A stretch of 64,000 bases of DNA, taken from Amoebophrya sp. A120. Lineage: Eukaryota > Sar > Dinophyceae > Syndiniales > Amoebophryaceae. Below are positions 1 through 11,013 of this stretch, piece by piece. Both the position numbers and the translations under genes were made by a program. Under the pieces are notes generated by a model. The model did no database searches and had not been told where the DNA came from. It saw only the letters and a program-made list of their open reading frames with translations. Each line of letters opens with the position of its first letter. Position 1 is the stretch's first letter. The DNA lies in assembly GCA_905178155.1 (NCBI GenBank), contig CAJINV010000009.1:2519373-2583372 (forward strand), written 5' to 3'.

Positions 1-151
1 TCGGAACAAGTGTCCTCGGCTTTCTACTTTCTTCGCAAAAAGAAATCCACCAGTCTGTGTTGCACAAAACCAAACTCGCGATTCCTACTTCGTCATGCAG
101 AATAACCTCAAGAACAAAAAGCACATTCGTAAATAGTACCTTTGGCCCTCG

Positions 152-315
152 TATGCAATGCAAAAGCATCGTACTAGTATAACTACAAGTACAAATGCAT
201 TACAAATTTCCTCAGCATGAGAAATAAAATTTGTAATGCAGATTTGCCTTGAAGACAAGATTTGTAAAAATGCAAGACTTGCATTTGTACGAGTACGATA
301 CTTTTGCACAGGATA
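152..315. mobile_element. IE01, introner family IE-A
   Basis: Ends resemble TATGAACTGCAAAAGTATCG and CGATACTTTTGCACAGGATA, the family signature. The right flank is ACCTG but the left is CCTCG, so no duplication: a recombination breakpoint that truncates AN1 copy 1. The matching site in copy 2 (1776-1780) is empty. Confidence 0.85.
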
Positions 316-407
316 ACCTGCCGGGAAACGCCGGCGGTGCCCTTGCAGTTGTGGTCTTCTTCCCTTCTGTGGTCGAGGCAGAAAACAAGTTGGCAGCGGA
401 CGCAGGT

Positions 408-557
408 TATCCTGTGCAAAAGTATCACACTCGTACTAATTGCAGTCATCCATGACAAATCTGGTTCCTAAGGCAAATCCGCATTACAAATTTAGTTTGT
501 AATGCTGAGCAAATTTGTAATGCAATTCATACTAGTACGATACTTTTGCAGTTCATA
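408..557. mobile_element. IE02, introner family IE-A
   Basis: Duplication CAGGT; splits the AN1 finger of copy 1 after FTC. The same site is empty in copy 2 (2025-2029). Confidence 0.92.
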
Positions 558-623
558 CAGGTGAAGGGCAGAAAATCCTGCTGGTGGCACCCCGGGAAAG
601 CGCAGTGTGCGCCGATGTGGGCG

Positions 624-837
624 TATGACCAGAAAAAAGTGTTACAGTTACACACATAGTCTATGCAAGACCGGCATCACAGACAGCCTTTCTCATGCAG
701 GAAATGCTTTGGATCCTCATTTCCTTCCTGTTTTCCCTTATGTTTTCTGCATTGCAAGTTCTCTCTCTCATGCAGAGAAAACTTGTGTTGCGGAATTGAC
801 AACAAATGTGCAACTGTAACACTTTTTTCGTGGGATA
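624..837. mobile_element. IE03, introner family IE-J
   Basis: Loose family with AGAAAAAA..GTGTTA near the left end and its inverse at the right. Duplication GGGCG; interrupts AN1 copy 1 after five codons. Empty in copy 2 (2086-2090). Confidence 0.88.
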
Positions 838-853
838 GGGCGAAATGGGTCAT

Positions 854-1417
854 GAGTGGTTCTTGTTTCTCGTGAAGACAAGAAATGCGAAGAGGATTAG
901 AAAAATTTCTATTTGGGATACAACTAGGAGGTCCTGATCATGTAGCTAGTATACAATTACAACTTTAGGGTTTTTATAATTTTTTCTCATACACATACTC
1001 CCCGTGGTATCATCTTACAAACAGACAAGCCTACTGGGTTGCGCAAGCATCTGCAGTTGCTTGTTGTATTTGCCTCGCTCCATACGTGCCTACATGATCG
1101 TCAGTTCTTTTCTCCGTATGAACCAGGCGGACGATGAAGACTCTTCTTGATGTCTGTTGATGCACATTGAGTTTTTCGCTCGCCCCCAAATGTTGCCAGT
1201 CAGTGCTTTATTTGCATTTCTGCTCAGCGTTCGCGCTCGCCTCAGTTGACGGTTTTTTCTTTTTGACTCGCTGTGTACTCCCCTCAACATGAAAATCTGC
1301 ATCGAGCACATTTATCCCTTTCGCGATTTCTCCTGAGAGCGACAGACCTTGCGCGAAGCACGCGACTCGTTGGAGATGTGCGACCTCTTCGCAATTGATC
1401 GTTTCGGTTGCGGTTAG
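854..1417. other. Spacer upstream of AN1 copy 1, first copy of a tandem duplication
   Basis: No gene seen. Roughly 890-1560 is a diverged copy of 2130-2866, so the duplicated unit contains this spacer together with an AN1 gene. Shared landmarks are AGGAGGTCCTG and the stretch around CAAACAGACAAGCCTACT. This strand-specific spacer probably holds the promoter of AN1 copy 1. Confidence 0.7.
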
Positions 1418-2101
1418 TCATAGACCGGCTACTTGCCCATGGTCCTCTTCGCATCTGCCAAAAATGCATGTCAATGCGACGTAGCCTGCCTTCGCATTCG
1501 CATTAATACTCATCCATGTCACTTCCACACCCCTCCTATCAAGTGCTTCCTCCCAATTCCCGTCCCCTACGCACTTATTGTTGCTATTTGTTCCACCAGC
1601 ATCCGGAGACTGCGATCCGCCACTGTTTCGCCGCGAGTTTATACCACCAGCTGCGGATGCTCCTGCACCTGCCGGCCGGCACAGCCCGGGCGTGTTGGCG
1701 TGTCGCAACCACGTGACATTTTCGTCTTCGCCCGGGACTTTCTGAATTGTTAGATTGCAGATTGGGCAAATGATCACCTGTCGGGAAACGCCGGCGGTGC
1801 CCTTGCAGTTGTGGTCTTCTTCCCTTCTGTGGTCGAGGCAGAAAACGCATGCAATGTAAATTTTCGTTTTCCGTACATGTACAAAGTGCATGACAAATTT
1901 CGCTAACTTGCAGTGTCCAACTTGTCATGCTAGACTAGGATTGCAGGCAAGTTTTGTCATGCAGAGACTGCATTTGTATGTGTACGGGAAATTTACTGTG
2001 GATAAAACGAGCTGGCAGCGGACGCAGGTAAAGGGGAGGAAATCTTGCTGGTGGCAACCGGGATATGCGCAGTGCGCGCCGACGTGGGCGAAATGGGTCA
2101 T
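1418..2101 (-). CDS. AN1-type zinc finger protein, copy 2 (ZFAND1/Cuz1-like)
   Basis: Exon 1 (2101 to ~2004) and exon 2 (~1846-1418) join across introner IE04 to a protein of about 175 aa. It opens MTHFAHVGAHCAYPGC, has one AN1 finger (CHQQDFLPFTCVRC, then FCLDHRREEDHNCKG), then a CPIC pair and WLRHANTPGLC, suggesting a second zinc site near residues 75-105. Proteins of this type bind proteasomes and p97 under stress (family knowledge). The last ~50 residues are Gly/Ser/Asn-rich. From about 1575 downward the DNA is a duplicate of the 3' end of the neighbouring gene (2811-2871) read in a different frame, so the tail may be chimeric and the true stop could lie earlier. The finger is secure; the C-terminus is not. 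Confidence 0.75.
1847..2004. mobile_element. IE04, introner family IE-I
   Basis: Family signature ATGTACGGGAAATTT with GGATA end. Duplication AAAAC; interrupts AN1 copy 2 between QLV and FCL. Empty in copy 1 (382-386). Confidence 0.9.
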
Positions 2102-2813
2102 GAGTAGTTTTTCTTTCTTGTGAGGCAAGAAATGTTATGAGGATTAGAAAATTTTAAATTTCTACTGTGGGCACTACTAGGAGGTCCTGCTTATTAACAT
2201 GTAAGTAGTATACTTCAGGGTTATTTTATTTCTCATACACCTACTAGTCCCCGCATCATCTTACAAACAGACAAGCCTACTACAACTGGGTTGCGCAAGC
2301 ATCTGCAGTTGCTTGTTGTTTTTGCCTCGCTCAATACGTGTGTACATGATCATCACTTTTCTCCGGATGAACCAGGCATATGAAGACTTCTCGTGATGTC
2401 TGTTGATGTGCAATTCAATTTTTCGCTCGCCCCCGATGTTGCCAGAGCCAGCCAGTGCTTTAGCTTTATTTGCATTTCTGCTCCGCGCTCGCGCTCGCCT
2501 TAGTTGATGACGGTCCTCTTTTTTTTTATGTTTGAATCTCTGTATGCACCCCTCAAAACGAAAATATGTATCGAACACATTTCATCCCTTTCGAGATTTC
2601 TCCTGAACGCGCCAGACCTCGCACGAAGCACACGTCTCTTTGGAGATGCGCGACCTCTTCGCCATCGATCGTTTCGGTTGTGGTTAGTCATAGACCGGCT
2701 ACTTCCCCATCCCCATGGTCCTGCTCTTCGCATCTGCCAAAAATGCATGTCAATGCGACGGAGCCTGCCTTCGCATTGGCATTCTCGACGATGAAAATTA
2801 ATACTCATCCATG
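2102..2813. other. Spacer upstream of AN1 copy 2, second copy of the duplication
   Basis: No gene seen. It matches 890-1560 with scattered small indels that are not multiples of three, which argues against a coding role. It separates the stop of the 630-aa gene (2814) from the start of AN1 copy 2. Confidence 0.7.
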
Positions 2814-5800
2814 TCACTTCCACACCCCTCCAATCAAGTGCTTCCTCCCTATTCCCGTTCCCGGCACCACCCCAACATCCCTTCCCTTCAGAGGTATCAA
2901 ATGCAAATATGTCTGGGTCTGGAAACTTGTAATGCTGCATGGGGAATAGTGAATGTTCTGTAATGCCCAGCCAAGCATGAGAAATATCTGCGCTTCGCTG
3001 TGTTGCGTTTTTCGCATAACAAACTGCGTTTTTGCATCACAGACAAAAGGGTCTCTTCTTGGCCACGACGCATCACAAACTTTTTGTTTTTCTTCTGGTC
3101 ATCCCAGACAAGCATGACAACTCTCGCAATCTTCCAGACCCAGACACTTTTGCAGTTGATAAGCGGATTCCCCAGTCGATGCCGGTTCCCCCGAATGATT
3201 TTCGCGTTGACGAGCGGTTGCGTCGACCCGTACTGGTATCTTGGATTCGCGGACATGCTCATCGCATTCACAATGGAGGCGGCAGCCGAGGCTTGTTTCG
3301 CCTTGCTGTTTTTACTAGCAGTGGTGCCGAGAATGTCAAAAAAATCCCGGCTGTAGATGCTGCTTTCGTCGAAACAGGGTTCTTGTTCCCGGGAGGTCAT
3401 CTGCAGCTGATTCGTCATCTGGGGTCGACTTCTTGTTCGATTCTTGCCGGTCTTTCCGGTTCGCGACCCAGGGGTAGTAGCGGTCAACGCTGGACCCATG
3501 TAGTCGATGTTGGAGTAGAGGGGCGTGCTGCGACCGCCTTGTGATGCGGCGCTGCCAAGAAGCTGCGCTCCAGAAGTAGTACCCGAGATCATATCCCCGC
3601 CTGCAGGACTTCTTGCTCTCGTTTTTTCCTTCGGTGAAGCCTTCGACCTGCTCATTGAGGTTGATTGTGCGTAGTGGGGACCACCATTGGCTCGGTGTTC
3701 ATCACGCTCTACTGCACGTGGTAAGTTATGCCGCGAAGAAGTCGAGTAGTCGTGGGTCTGATGCCTGTGGTGTTTTGAAGCATCAGCACCCGCTGCTCCT
3801 GCTCCCGGTTTTCCGAAATGGTAATAGTGCAACTGGTGCTCGTTGGCCCTCTCCTCTGGCGAGTTCGGCTTTTTATCAAACAGAAAAGTGCTAAACGTTA
3901 GCGGTTTTCATAGATTGCAAATATGCATGACAAATTTTGCTTAACACATGCTATGCATGACAAATTTGGGCACGTTTTGTGGTGCGTTACTGCATCACAA
4001 ATCCCGTTAACGTTAAAACTTTTTCCTGTGATACTTTTGGAACCAAGACAAGGAACTGTCGTCGTGCGGATTCCACAGCTCTGGGTCGTTGTCTATGGCG
4101 TTCTCAAGCGTTACATTCTCAACTGTTACACGAGTTTGTGATGCAAGAGCAGCAATATGGAAAGGGGCAAGCTTGCGAGTCTCGCGTCACAAATTTAATT
4201 TGCAACAGATTTAGATGCTGTTTAACCTTTCGAGAATTTGTCATGCGAAGCACCTTAATCTTCTGGCAACTCATGGGAATTTTGCATGACAAATTCATGT
4301 AACAGTTGAGAATGTAACGCTTGAGAGCCCCATATTGTCGTAGCGGGTCTGCCAACGCGCGTGGATGGGTTGCTCCTATTTGGATGTTGTAGTGGTTGTG
4401 GGATAATTTGTTTTTGTATTGCATCTGGTGCATTTCTGTGTAAGTTTCGCATTCGCATCTCCGCATCACAAATACACTCACTTACAAAAAAAATCAAAAC
4501 ATTAGTATGTACCTGCTGCCTCCTGGCCGCGGCTCTGAACAGCCGGTTCGGAAGGCACATTTTTTTCAAATTCTCCCTGCGCGCACTCAAATTCGGAAAA
4601 AGCTGTGGTCCCAACGGCTCCTCGTCCTCGTCCTCTTCATCATCCAAATAGCCCCGTCGGGAAGAGGAGGAGTTATCGTTTTCTGTGGATTTTGAATTCG
4701 CCGCAGTGAACTTTTTTGACTCCAGAAAGCGCGCCACCGTTTCCTGGCGAATCTCCGACAACTCTTCAGCGTTCGCTGGAACAAAATTCTTGTGTTTTTG
4801 TGTCCTGCTAATGGTCCCGGCGGCAACACCCGGCGTTTTCAAATTAGAATTCGTGCCAGGAGGGAAGACGTAGGAATTAGAATAGTTGTTCTCTTCACCA
4901 CCGAATTGTTCTTCGTATGGCGATGCAGCAGCACTTCTTGTTCCCCTACTCCTACTCCCACTGCGACTCCGTCGCCCCCCGCCGCGTCCACCAAGATAGT
5001 ACTTCGGCGCGCCGTATCAAATGTAAAAATGTCTGGGTCCTCTGGAAGCTTGTGATGCTGGGTGGCGTCTCATGATGAGGCCACAAATGCTGGCTCAGCA
5101 TGACAAGTTTCTGAGCTTCGAGGTGTTGCCTATTCTGCATGACAAACTGCGTTCCTGCATCACAGAAAAATGGAGCTCTTGGGTAACGTGCATGACAGAT
5201 CTAAGAGTCATGCCAGACAAGCATGACAAACATGCATTCTTCCAGACCCAGACATTTTTACATTTGATACGCCGTGCCCGGGGTAGCCGAAGGGAAAGTG
5301 GTCTTTTCCGTACTGCTGTAGGTGATGCTTTTCTTTTTCCTCGATGATGTGCAAGCAAAGCTTATCGAAGAAAAAAGTGTTATCGTTATCGAATTCGCAA
5401 TCGCAGAGAAAGCCACTTTTTACCGGGTCGCGAAAAAATCGATAACAGCGAACATTTTTGGTCACTTTTACGCTGCAGTACCGCCGTGCCTAGCGTTTGT
5501 TATCGAATTTTCTAGGAGTCCAAAATGAAAATCGATAACAGCGACCATTTTTGGACACTTTTGCGCTGTAATTAGCCCGTGCTAGGACGTTTGTTATCGA
5601 ATTGGTTTCGGGCGCTACAGAAAGCCATGGACCCAAAACCAATTCGATAACAAACGCCCGGGGCCGTGCTGACTACAGCGTAAAAGTGACCAAAAATCGT
5701 CGCTGTTATCGAATTTGAGGGCGCGACCACAAGGAAATTCGATAACAAACGCCAGGCACGGCGGTACTGCAGCGTAAAAGTGACCAAAAACCTCCGCTGT

Positions 5801-6699
5801 TATCGAATTTTTTGCGACCCGGTAAAAAGTGGTCTTTTTTTCGATTGCGAATTTTTCGATAACGATAAACACTTTTTTGCTCGATAAAGCTGGAGGAACA
5901 CGTCGACGAAGCAGCTCGGCTCTTTCAGCAGTTGCCGGATCAGGTTCTGCTTAGAAATCATTTTCCTGTTACCCGTTTATGCAAGAAAAAAACTGTGTAA
6001 GTGTAAGTCTGTGATGCGAAGCGTGCAACACTGTTACACTTGTGCTTGTCATGCTAACCAACCATAAAATCCTATTCTATTTCTTGATGTGTTTTCATTT
6101 ACTAGGTGCGCATGACAGGCTTTGTCTATCATGCAGAACCGATTTGTCATGCTGTCACAGCAAGACACCTACACTAACACAGTTTTTTTCTTGGATACCG
6201 TTATTCCGTCCTTCATTCCATTATTTTCGAAGTAATTTTTCGGGTCGATGGAAAAATCCCGACCGGTATCCACAATACATTTCCCGCACACGTACAGATG
6301 CGGTCTCTGCATGACAAAACTTGGCTTCGATCCTAGTCTAGCATGACAGGTTTTACGCTCCAAAATGGTGAAATTTGTGATGTTGCATGTTGTACATGTA
6401 CGGGAAATTTGTATTGCATAGCCGGCTTTTTGCAGCGCCAACCGAACCACCTCCTCGTTCTCCGGTTTCGAGAGGAGCTGCTGCAGTTGGTACGCAAGAG
6501 ACCCATCGGGCCGCTCATCCAGAGGCGAAATCGTGCGGACTTCTTCGTGAGGACTGGTACTTTGCAGACGATTGTGGTACTGATGATCTATTCCTCCTGG
6601 CGTAGAAGTTTTCCTGCCTCTCGGTTCAAACCCAAACCCGAACCCGCTGGGATGGTGAACTCGGTTGGGACGGCGCCTCTCGTGACTCGGGGAGATCAT
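2814..6699 (-). CDS. Unknown 630-aa protein, nine exons
   Basis: Exons 6699-6421, 6266-6198, 5977-5887, 5362-5270, 5014-4513, 4375-4335, 4093-4034, 3873-3162 and 2894-2814 give exactly 631 codons once one 5-nt duplication is dropped per introner (IE05-IE11) and the GT-AG intron 4376-4512 is removed. The protein has DFSIDPKNYFENNG near residue 95, a helical stretch (LIRQLLKEPSCFVDVFLQLC, HIIEEKEKHHLQQYG), a low-complexity RS/G linker, an acidic LDDEEDEDEEPLG patch, then HARWQTRYDNDPELWNPHDD and a basic Ser-rich C-terminal third. I recognise no domain. The frame is open upstream to ~6879 without an ATG. An ATG at 6884 overlaps the stop of the LRR gene (TGATG) and could be the start if a small intron is removed, so the N-terminus is uncertain. 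Confidence 0.75.
2895..3161. mobile_element. IE05, introner family IE-B
   Basis: Family signature AAAATGTCTGGGTCTGGAAG and its inverse near both ends. Imperfect duplication AGAGG/AGCGG; last intron of the 630-aa gene. Confidence 0.9.
3874..4033. mobile_element. IE06, introner family IE-C
   Basis: Family signature AAAAAGTGTTAACGTTAACG in both ends. Duplication CTTTT; in the 630-aa gene. Confidence 0.92.
4094..4334. mobile_element. IE07, introner family IE-D
   Basis: Family signature CTCAAGCGTTACATTCTCAA and its inverse. Duplication TTGTC; in the 630-aa gene. Confidence 0.92.
4376..4512 (-). other. GT-AG spliceosomal intron in the 630-aa gene
   Basis: Donor CAG|GTACAT and acceptor AAATAG|GAGCAA, 137 nt. 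Splicing joins RRQQ to EQPIHARWQ in frame, whereas reading through meets a TAG. It lacks terminal inverted repeats and a target duplication, so it is a different class from the introners around it. Confidence 0.8.
5015..5269. mobile_element. IE08, introner family IE-B
   Basis: Duplication CGCCG; in the 630-aa gene before its RS/G linker. Confidence 0.92.
5363..5886. mobile_element. IE09, introner family IE-L (long palindrome)
   Basis: At 524 bp the longest simple introner here. Almost the whole element folds on itself; GATAACA and CACTTTTACGCTG words recur in mirrored order. Duplication AAGCT; in the 630-aa gene. Confidence 0.92.
5978..6197. mobile_element. IE10, introner family IE-J
   Basis: Duplication CCGTT; in the 630-aa gene. 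Confidence 0.92.
6267..6420. mobile_element. IE11, introner family IE-I
   Basis: Duplication ACCGG/GCCGG; joins ALQKAG to RDFSIDP in the 630-aa gene. Confidence 0.9.
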
Positions 6700-6885
6700 G
6701 CGGTGGAGAAGGTCAAAGTGCGCTTTCCGAACACGGGAGGACGAGGGGGCTGAGTTAATTTTGGAAGTATAATCCGCAAATTGCACGGATAGGGACGAGG
6801 TTTGATTGTAATGCCTCAACAAAGGGCATCTTCGAGATGGAGTCGTTTGAGATTTTTGAGTAAATAAAGAAAGAAGCACGAGTCA

Positions 6886-9635
6886 TCAAAACTGAACAGA
6901 GATTAGAAAGCACATACACGTCGCTTCCGCCGAAACGGACTGCAGCAGCACCGAGTCGCTATCCACAAAAAAAAACAACAACGAACCCCTATCCAATTTG
7001 TCATGCAAAAAATGTATGATGTCCTGTGTTTGTCATGCATGAAATGGATGGGGACGGTTGTTTTTTCCGGGATAATCGCCAAGCGCGTTGTAGTTCAACA
7101 TCCCTGGCTTCGAATGCCCCGACGCGTTTATGGGACTGAGATCCTCCACTTGTGGTCCTTCAAACGGCGCGCCGCTCGGCGATGCTTCAAACGCCGTGAA
7201 AAAAGGCGGCTGATTCATCTCGTCTTGCGCGGCTCCGTGGTCTTGATGTTGCGCAAATGAAGCTGAAGAAAGCGAGCCCTGTTGTAATACTGCTGAGCCG
7301 GCGCGACTTCCATTGTTTCCGGCACTTCTTGATGTTGCACTCGTCCGAGACGCGGCACTTGCTCGGATTTGGTCTGTCTTGCGGTGGTCAACTTGCGCTG
7401 CAGCCACCTCTTCGTCACTCTCTTCTACAAACCCCTTGTCTACTTCGTTCGCGCTAGCTCTGTTCACCGAGAAGTTTTGAATACGGGAAGATGTTGATCT
7501 TCCACCCATTCTACTTCCTTCCTGTTGCTCTCCTGGTACGGCCTCCCCGCGGCTTGCAGCACTACTTCTGGTCGTGGCGTGTACTCCTCCGTTCTCAGAA
7601 GCAGACGTCGGCCGGGGGTCGTAGAATTTCTCCTCTCCGTCTTGATGCGTCTCAGCATCAGCCCATTGCTGCTGCTCTTGGCTTTGCGAACCAGGACCAC
7701 CACCTCCACCTCCCGAGGGGGCAGAAGAGGAGGACGAGGATTTTTTTCCACCACTGCTCGCCGAAGACTTGCTACTCAAGGACTTCGATGGTGCACCAGA
7801 CGACTTATTCGACGAACTACTGCCCCCGTCATTCATAAACAGCACCGGTGGGGGTAGTTTTTGGCGGAAGTGGAAGTCGCTGTTCATTTTGTGGCCGTGT
7901 TTAGAGTCGTGAGGGTTTATTTGATGCAAATCTTGTTCCCGCTGCGTGTGCTGCTGCTGTTCCTCCTCTTGCCTCCATTTCCTCGCAGACCGCGCAGTAC
8001 TGGAGGATGACCCACCGGACTGGTAATTTGGAAAAAACGTTGTCTTCGGCGCGGTGGTCCTCGTGGTAGACGCGAGAATTTCCTTCTCCAGGTCGTAAAT
8101 CTCCGCTTCCACGCGAGAGATAGCCGCAGCCTCCTCCCCCACCTCCTCGAAGTAATCTTCATTGCCACCGTGACGACTTTGATCCTCAGAGCGCCCGTGG
8201 TTGTATTTGGTCGTCTTATTTTTCTGCTCAGCAGCTGCATCCGCTTCCGCATTTGGTGTCGCAGCTGAAGACATGAGCACCTCGTCCGCGCCGTGGTCCT
8301 CTAGGGACAATCGTTCTTGGTTTTTTACCACCACCTCCCGCGCAGTTTGTATCTGCATGCAGTCTGCTGCCGTTGCCGTGGGCAAGATTCCAGCCCGGAC
8401 TTGCTTCTGGATCGTTTTTCCAACTTCCTTCTGGTTGAAACGCTGGAGTTGCGGTACAAGGTACAGAATTTGGTACTCGATTTGAAGCTGCTGCCGAAGA
8501 ACATCATCATCGTGCAATAAGGACGCTGAGGGAGACGATGAAGAGAACGTAGTAGAGCTGTTGCTTTTACTTTGATTGCTGCTTTTTATCGCCGATAAAA
8601 TTGGATTCCGCCCCAAATCCAGACTCCTCAATTTCGGCAGCGTCGCGAGTTTCCCCGTCTCCACGAAGGAAGTTACTCTGTTGCCGGCCAGGTCGAGAAA
8701 CTCCAGCGCAGGGAAAGAGCTTGCTATGGTTTCGGGAATCGTGAAAAGCTCATTGTCGGAGATAAACAACTATGAATTGCAAAAGTATCCTATCGTACTC
8801 GTATAAATGCATAATTACAAATGATTTCCTCAGCATGAGAAATGAAAGATTGTATGGATTTGCCTTTAGAAAAAGATTTGTAGCGCATGATTGCAATTAC
8901 TACGAGCACGATACTTTTGCACAGGATAGCAACTGCGTTAAATCTGTCAGCGGGCCGAGGTGGTCGAAAGTCTTCAGCCTGCAACCGGTCAAGATAAGGA
9001 CCTTCGTTTTTTATTGAAAGAATGTATCTATACGTCACGAGAACAAAAAAACAAAACGAAGACATCAGCGTCTCAATGGGTCGTGTAGAGGAATGACCAG
9101 AGGGCTATTGAGTGCTAAATGATAAATTTGTTTCATCCCGAATAAACAAGATAAACATGATCAAAGCATCGCTTTTATGCTGGAGAAAAAAAAACGCAAA
9201 AAAGCAATTCGTCCTTACCTTCAATTTCGGAAAGAGAACTGGGATCCCAAATCGTTCCGGAGCTACGAAAAAATCAGAGTCAGCTACCGCTCTGTCGTGG
9301 GAAAAGTCCGCATCGAGTGTGTGGGAAAGGAAGGCTCGGATCGTTATGGTTACAATTGTGCCGGATTTGCTTTCTTCAGCACGTTGACGGTCCTCGTTGT
9401 CTCGCACTGCGTCGCAGAACCTCTGTGCCTCGCTGCAGCGGACGTTCCAGTTCGTGGGGGGCTCACCTCGGCGGCGGTTTCCGGTGGTTCTGGATTCGTA
9501 GTTATCAGCTGTGTGCTTTTGCAACAGCGGCCTGCTTGTGCTCTGCTCCGCGTCAAGAACACGACGATCCTCATCGTCCTGAGCGGCTACGAGAAAGGGG
9601 GCCAGGCAATCCAACAACAGAGACGAGGAGGACAT
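6886..9635 (-). CDS. Leucine-rich-repeat protein, 749 aa
   Basis: Exons 9635-9219, 9001-8929, 8770-7075 and 6959-6886 give exactly 750 codons with the GT-AG intron 9002-9218 and introners IE13 and IE12 removed. Residues ~125-220 carry leucine-rich repeats: PKLKVLILTGCRL, LTDLTQLFISDNEL, FPALEFLDLAGNRV and LPKLRSLDLGRNPI. Two of these cross splice junctions, which supports the model. The rest is low complexity: poly-Ser/Gly blocks, Gln-rich stretches and a predicted helical segment around AAAISRVEAEIYDLEKEI. The ATG at 9635 is followed by a moderately hydrophobic SLLLDCLAPFLVAAQ that could be a signal sequence. LRR proteins of this size are usually scaffolds, for example in cilia or signalling; no specific role can be assigned. 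Confidence 0.85.
6960..7074. mobile_element. IE12, introner family IE-H
   Basis: Shortest family (about 115-125 nt) with ATCCACAAAAA start and CATCCA/TGGATG core. Duplication GTCGC/ATCGC; last intron of the LRR gene. Confidence 0.88.
8771..8928. mobile_element. IE13, introner family IE-A
   Basis: Duplication ACAAC/GCAAC; splits a leucine-rich repeat in the LRR gene. Confidence 0.92.
9002..9218 (-). other. GT-AG intron in the LRR gene
   Basis: Donor AAG|GTAAGG and acceptor CGAAG|GTCCTT, 217 nt. It joins FPKLK to VLILTGCRLK in phase 0 and so completes a leucine-rich repeat. Confidence 0.85.
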
Positions 9636-11013
9636 GTTTTTGGCCTTGCTCTACTAAAAGCCACAACAAAAATGGGGCAGCCTGACGAGGCCAAGGCGGG
9701 GAGTCGAAATCTTGAAACTGAAAGAAAATGGAAACTACAGGAACACGAGGACCACTAGTACCGGGGCCGTTGCTCAGTTTGATTCCCGAGCCTGGTGCCC
9801 GTTCCGCCTCAGCTGCTCACTTATCAAAGTGTAAGTGTCGTGTAAGGACTATTAGAATTCAATCAAGAAAGTGAAAGTTTGGTTGCCAGATGATAACACG
9901 GCAGCGGCACACTTCTTTTTGACAAAACGACGGCGCGACAAGACGAACCCTCTCAACTACAATCAACGCAACATTTCTTCGTGTAAACACCATCTTCGAA
10001 CGCTCCAACGGACCGCACTGCTCGACTTGTTTGGCACTCAGTTTGTACAAGAGAGAACGAAATAAATTCGTATAGGAAGCCTGGCTGCCGAAGCCTACTC
10101 TTCGAGTAGCAAAACCACGTCGCGGCCCCGGCGGGATCCTCGCCCAAGAACACTGCACATTTGATACTTTTCAGAGTTATCAAGGCTTTTGGTTTCAAAA
10201 TGTAGCCGCGAGGAGGTTCGTGTGCTGAAAAGGTCACTTACACTTGTTGTTCTTAATGTACTTTTATTTTCATCATGCGCATGCTAGTGCGTCTTTTGTC
10301 TTCAGGGATGATCATGATTGCCTTAGTTATGCACCTGTGAGGACTCCGAAAAAGTTTATGAATGAAAACAAAAAGGATTTGTGAATACAATAGCGGTCGC
10401 CTGAACTGGTAGTGGATCATGTGGATTCGGTACAACTGCTATGAAAAAGTGAAACAAACTGCGATTACAAGAATAAATGTACAAAAAAAAATGCAACAGA
10501 AACAAAATTATGACTAGGGGAAAGAAGGGGAAAATGAAAAAGGAATGGACACTTGTTGTTCGTTCTTCTGCAGAGATAGAGAAGAGCAAAAAAATAACTC
10601 ATGCATTTGGATAGTCGTAGCAGTAGCTGTAATGTGCGTCCATTGAAATGGAGCCGCTATGTTGAAAGTTGGCGTCGGCAGTCTTACCACTTGTACTTGT
10701 TGTATACTCAGCAGCATGCTCGCCTGCATGACGATGACAGAGACGCCACCTCCGAAGTAAAATTGCAAAAAAAAAAAACTCAAAAAACTTTTTTGAAAAA
10801 TTGTAAAAAATTAAAAAAAAGTAAAATGCAAAACATTGACCACAACTTCTGTCACTTCCTACAGACTCTCCCGGAAGTTTTCGTCTGGTCCGGGCGCCGC
10901 CGACCAGTCGAACCATTCGGGCTATGAATTGTATGCCGTCATGGTAAAAAAAAGCCACGTAGGACGAAGACTTGGAATTATACGTGGTCTGGTAGTACCG
11001 ACTAAATTAATAC
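9636..11013. other. Spacer with an exon fragment
   Basis: No complete gene seen. It holds a 52-nt fragment (10868-10919) identical to the last coding stretch of giant gene 1 (12608-12659). Open frames near 9859-10158 and 10356-10589 show no recognisable protein. An A-rich tract lies at 10758-10825. Confidence 0.55.
10868..10919. repeat. Orphan 52-nt copy of a giant gene 1 exon end
   Basis: Identical to 12608-12659 (coding EWFDWSAAPGPDENFRE), but isolated in the spacer with unrelated flanks. Confidence 0.9.

Larger units (their letters stand above)
316..853 (-). pseudogene. AN1-type zinc finger protein, copy 1 (truncated)
   Basis: Exons 853-838, 623-558 and 407-316 join, after removing introners IE03 and IE02, to MTHFA..IGAHCAFPGCHQQDFLPF, then the finger core with FCLDHRREEDHNC. 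The spacing CxxC..CxxH..HxC is that of an AN1 zinc finger, and the N-terminal arrangement resembles the ZFAND1/Cuz1 group, which helps clear stress granules with p97 and the proteasome (family knowledge). The start is the ATG at 853, equivalent to that of copy 2. The reading runs to residue ~55 and then stops at introner IE01. The DNA beyond IE01 no longer matches copy 2, so the second half of the protein is missing. It is probably a broken tandem duplicate. A novel 3' exon beyond IE01 cannot be excluded. Confidence 0.65.

Noticed and set aside
152-557. CRISPR-like repeat-spacer pattern
   Set aside because: Repeats are terminal inverted repeats of introners in a eukaryotic gene, irregularly spaced and flanked by duplications; no cas genes.
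624-837. Small ORFs within introners here and elsewhere
   Set aside because: They translate the shared introner words and recur in every copy as shadows; none is conserved as protein.
9859-10158. 99-aa ORF in the spacer
   Set aside because: No motif and two other frames are equally open; not supported.
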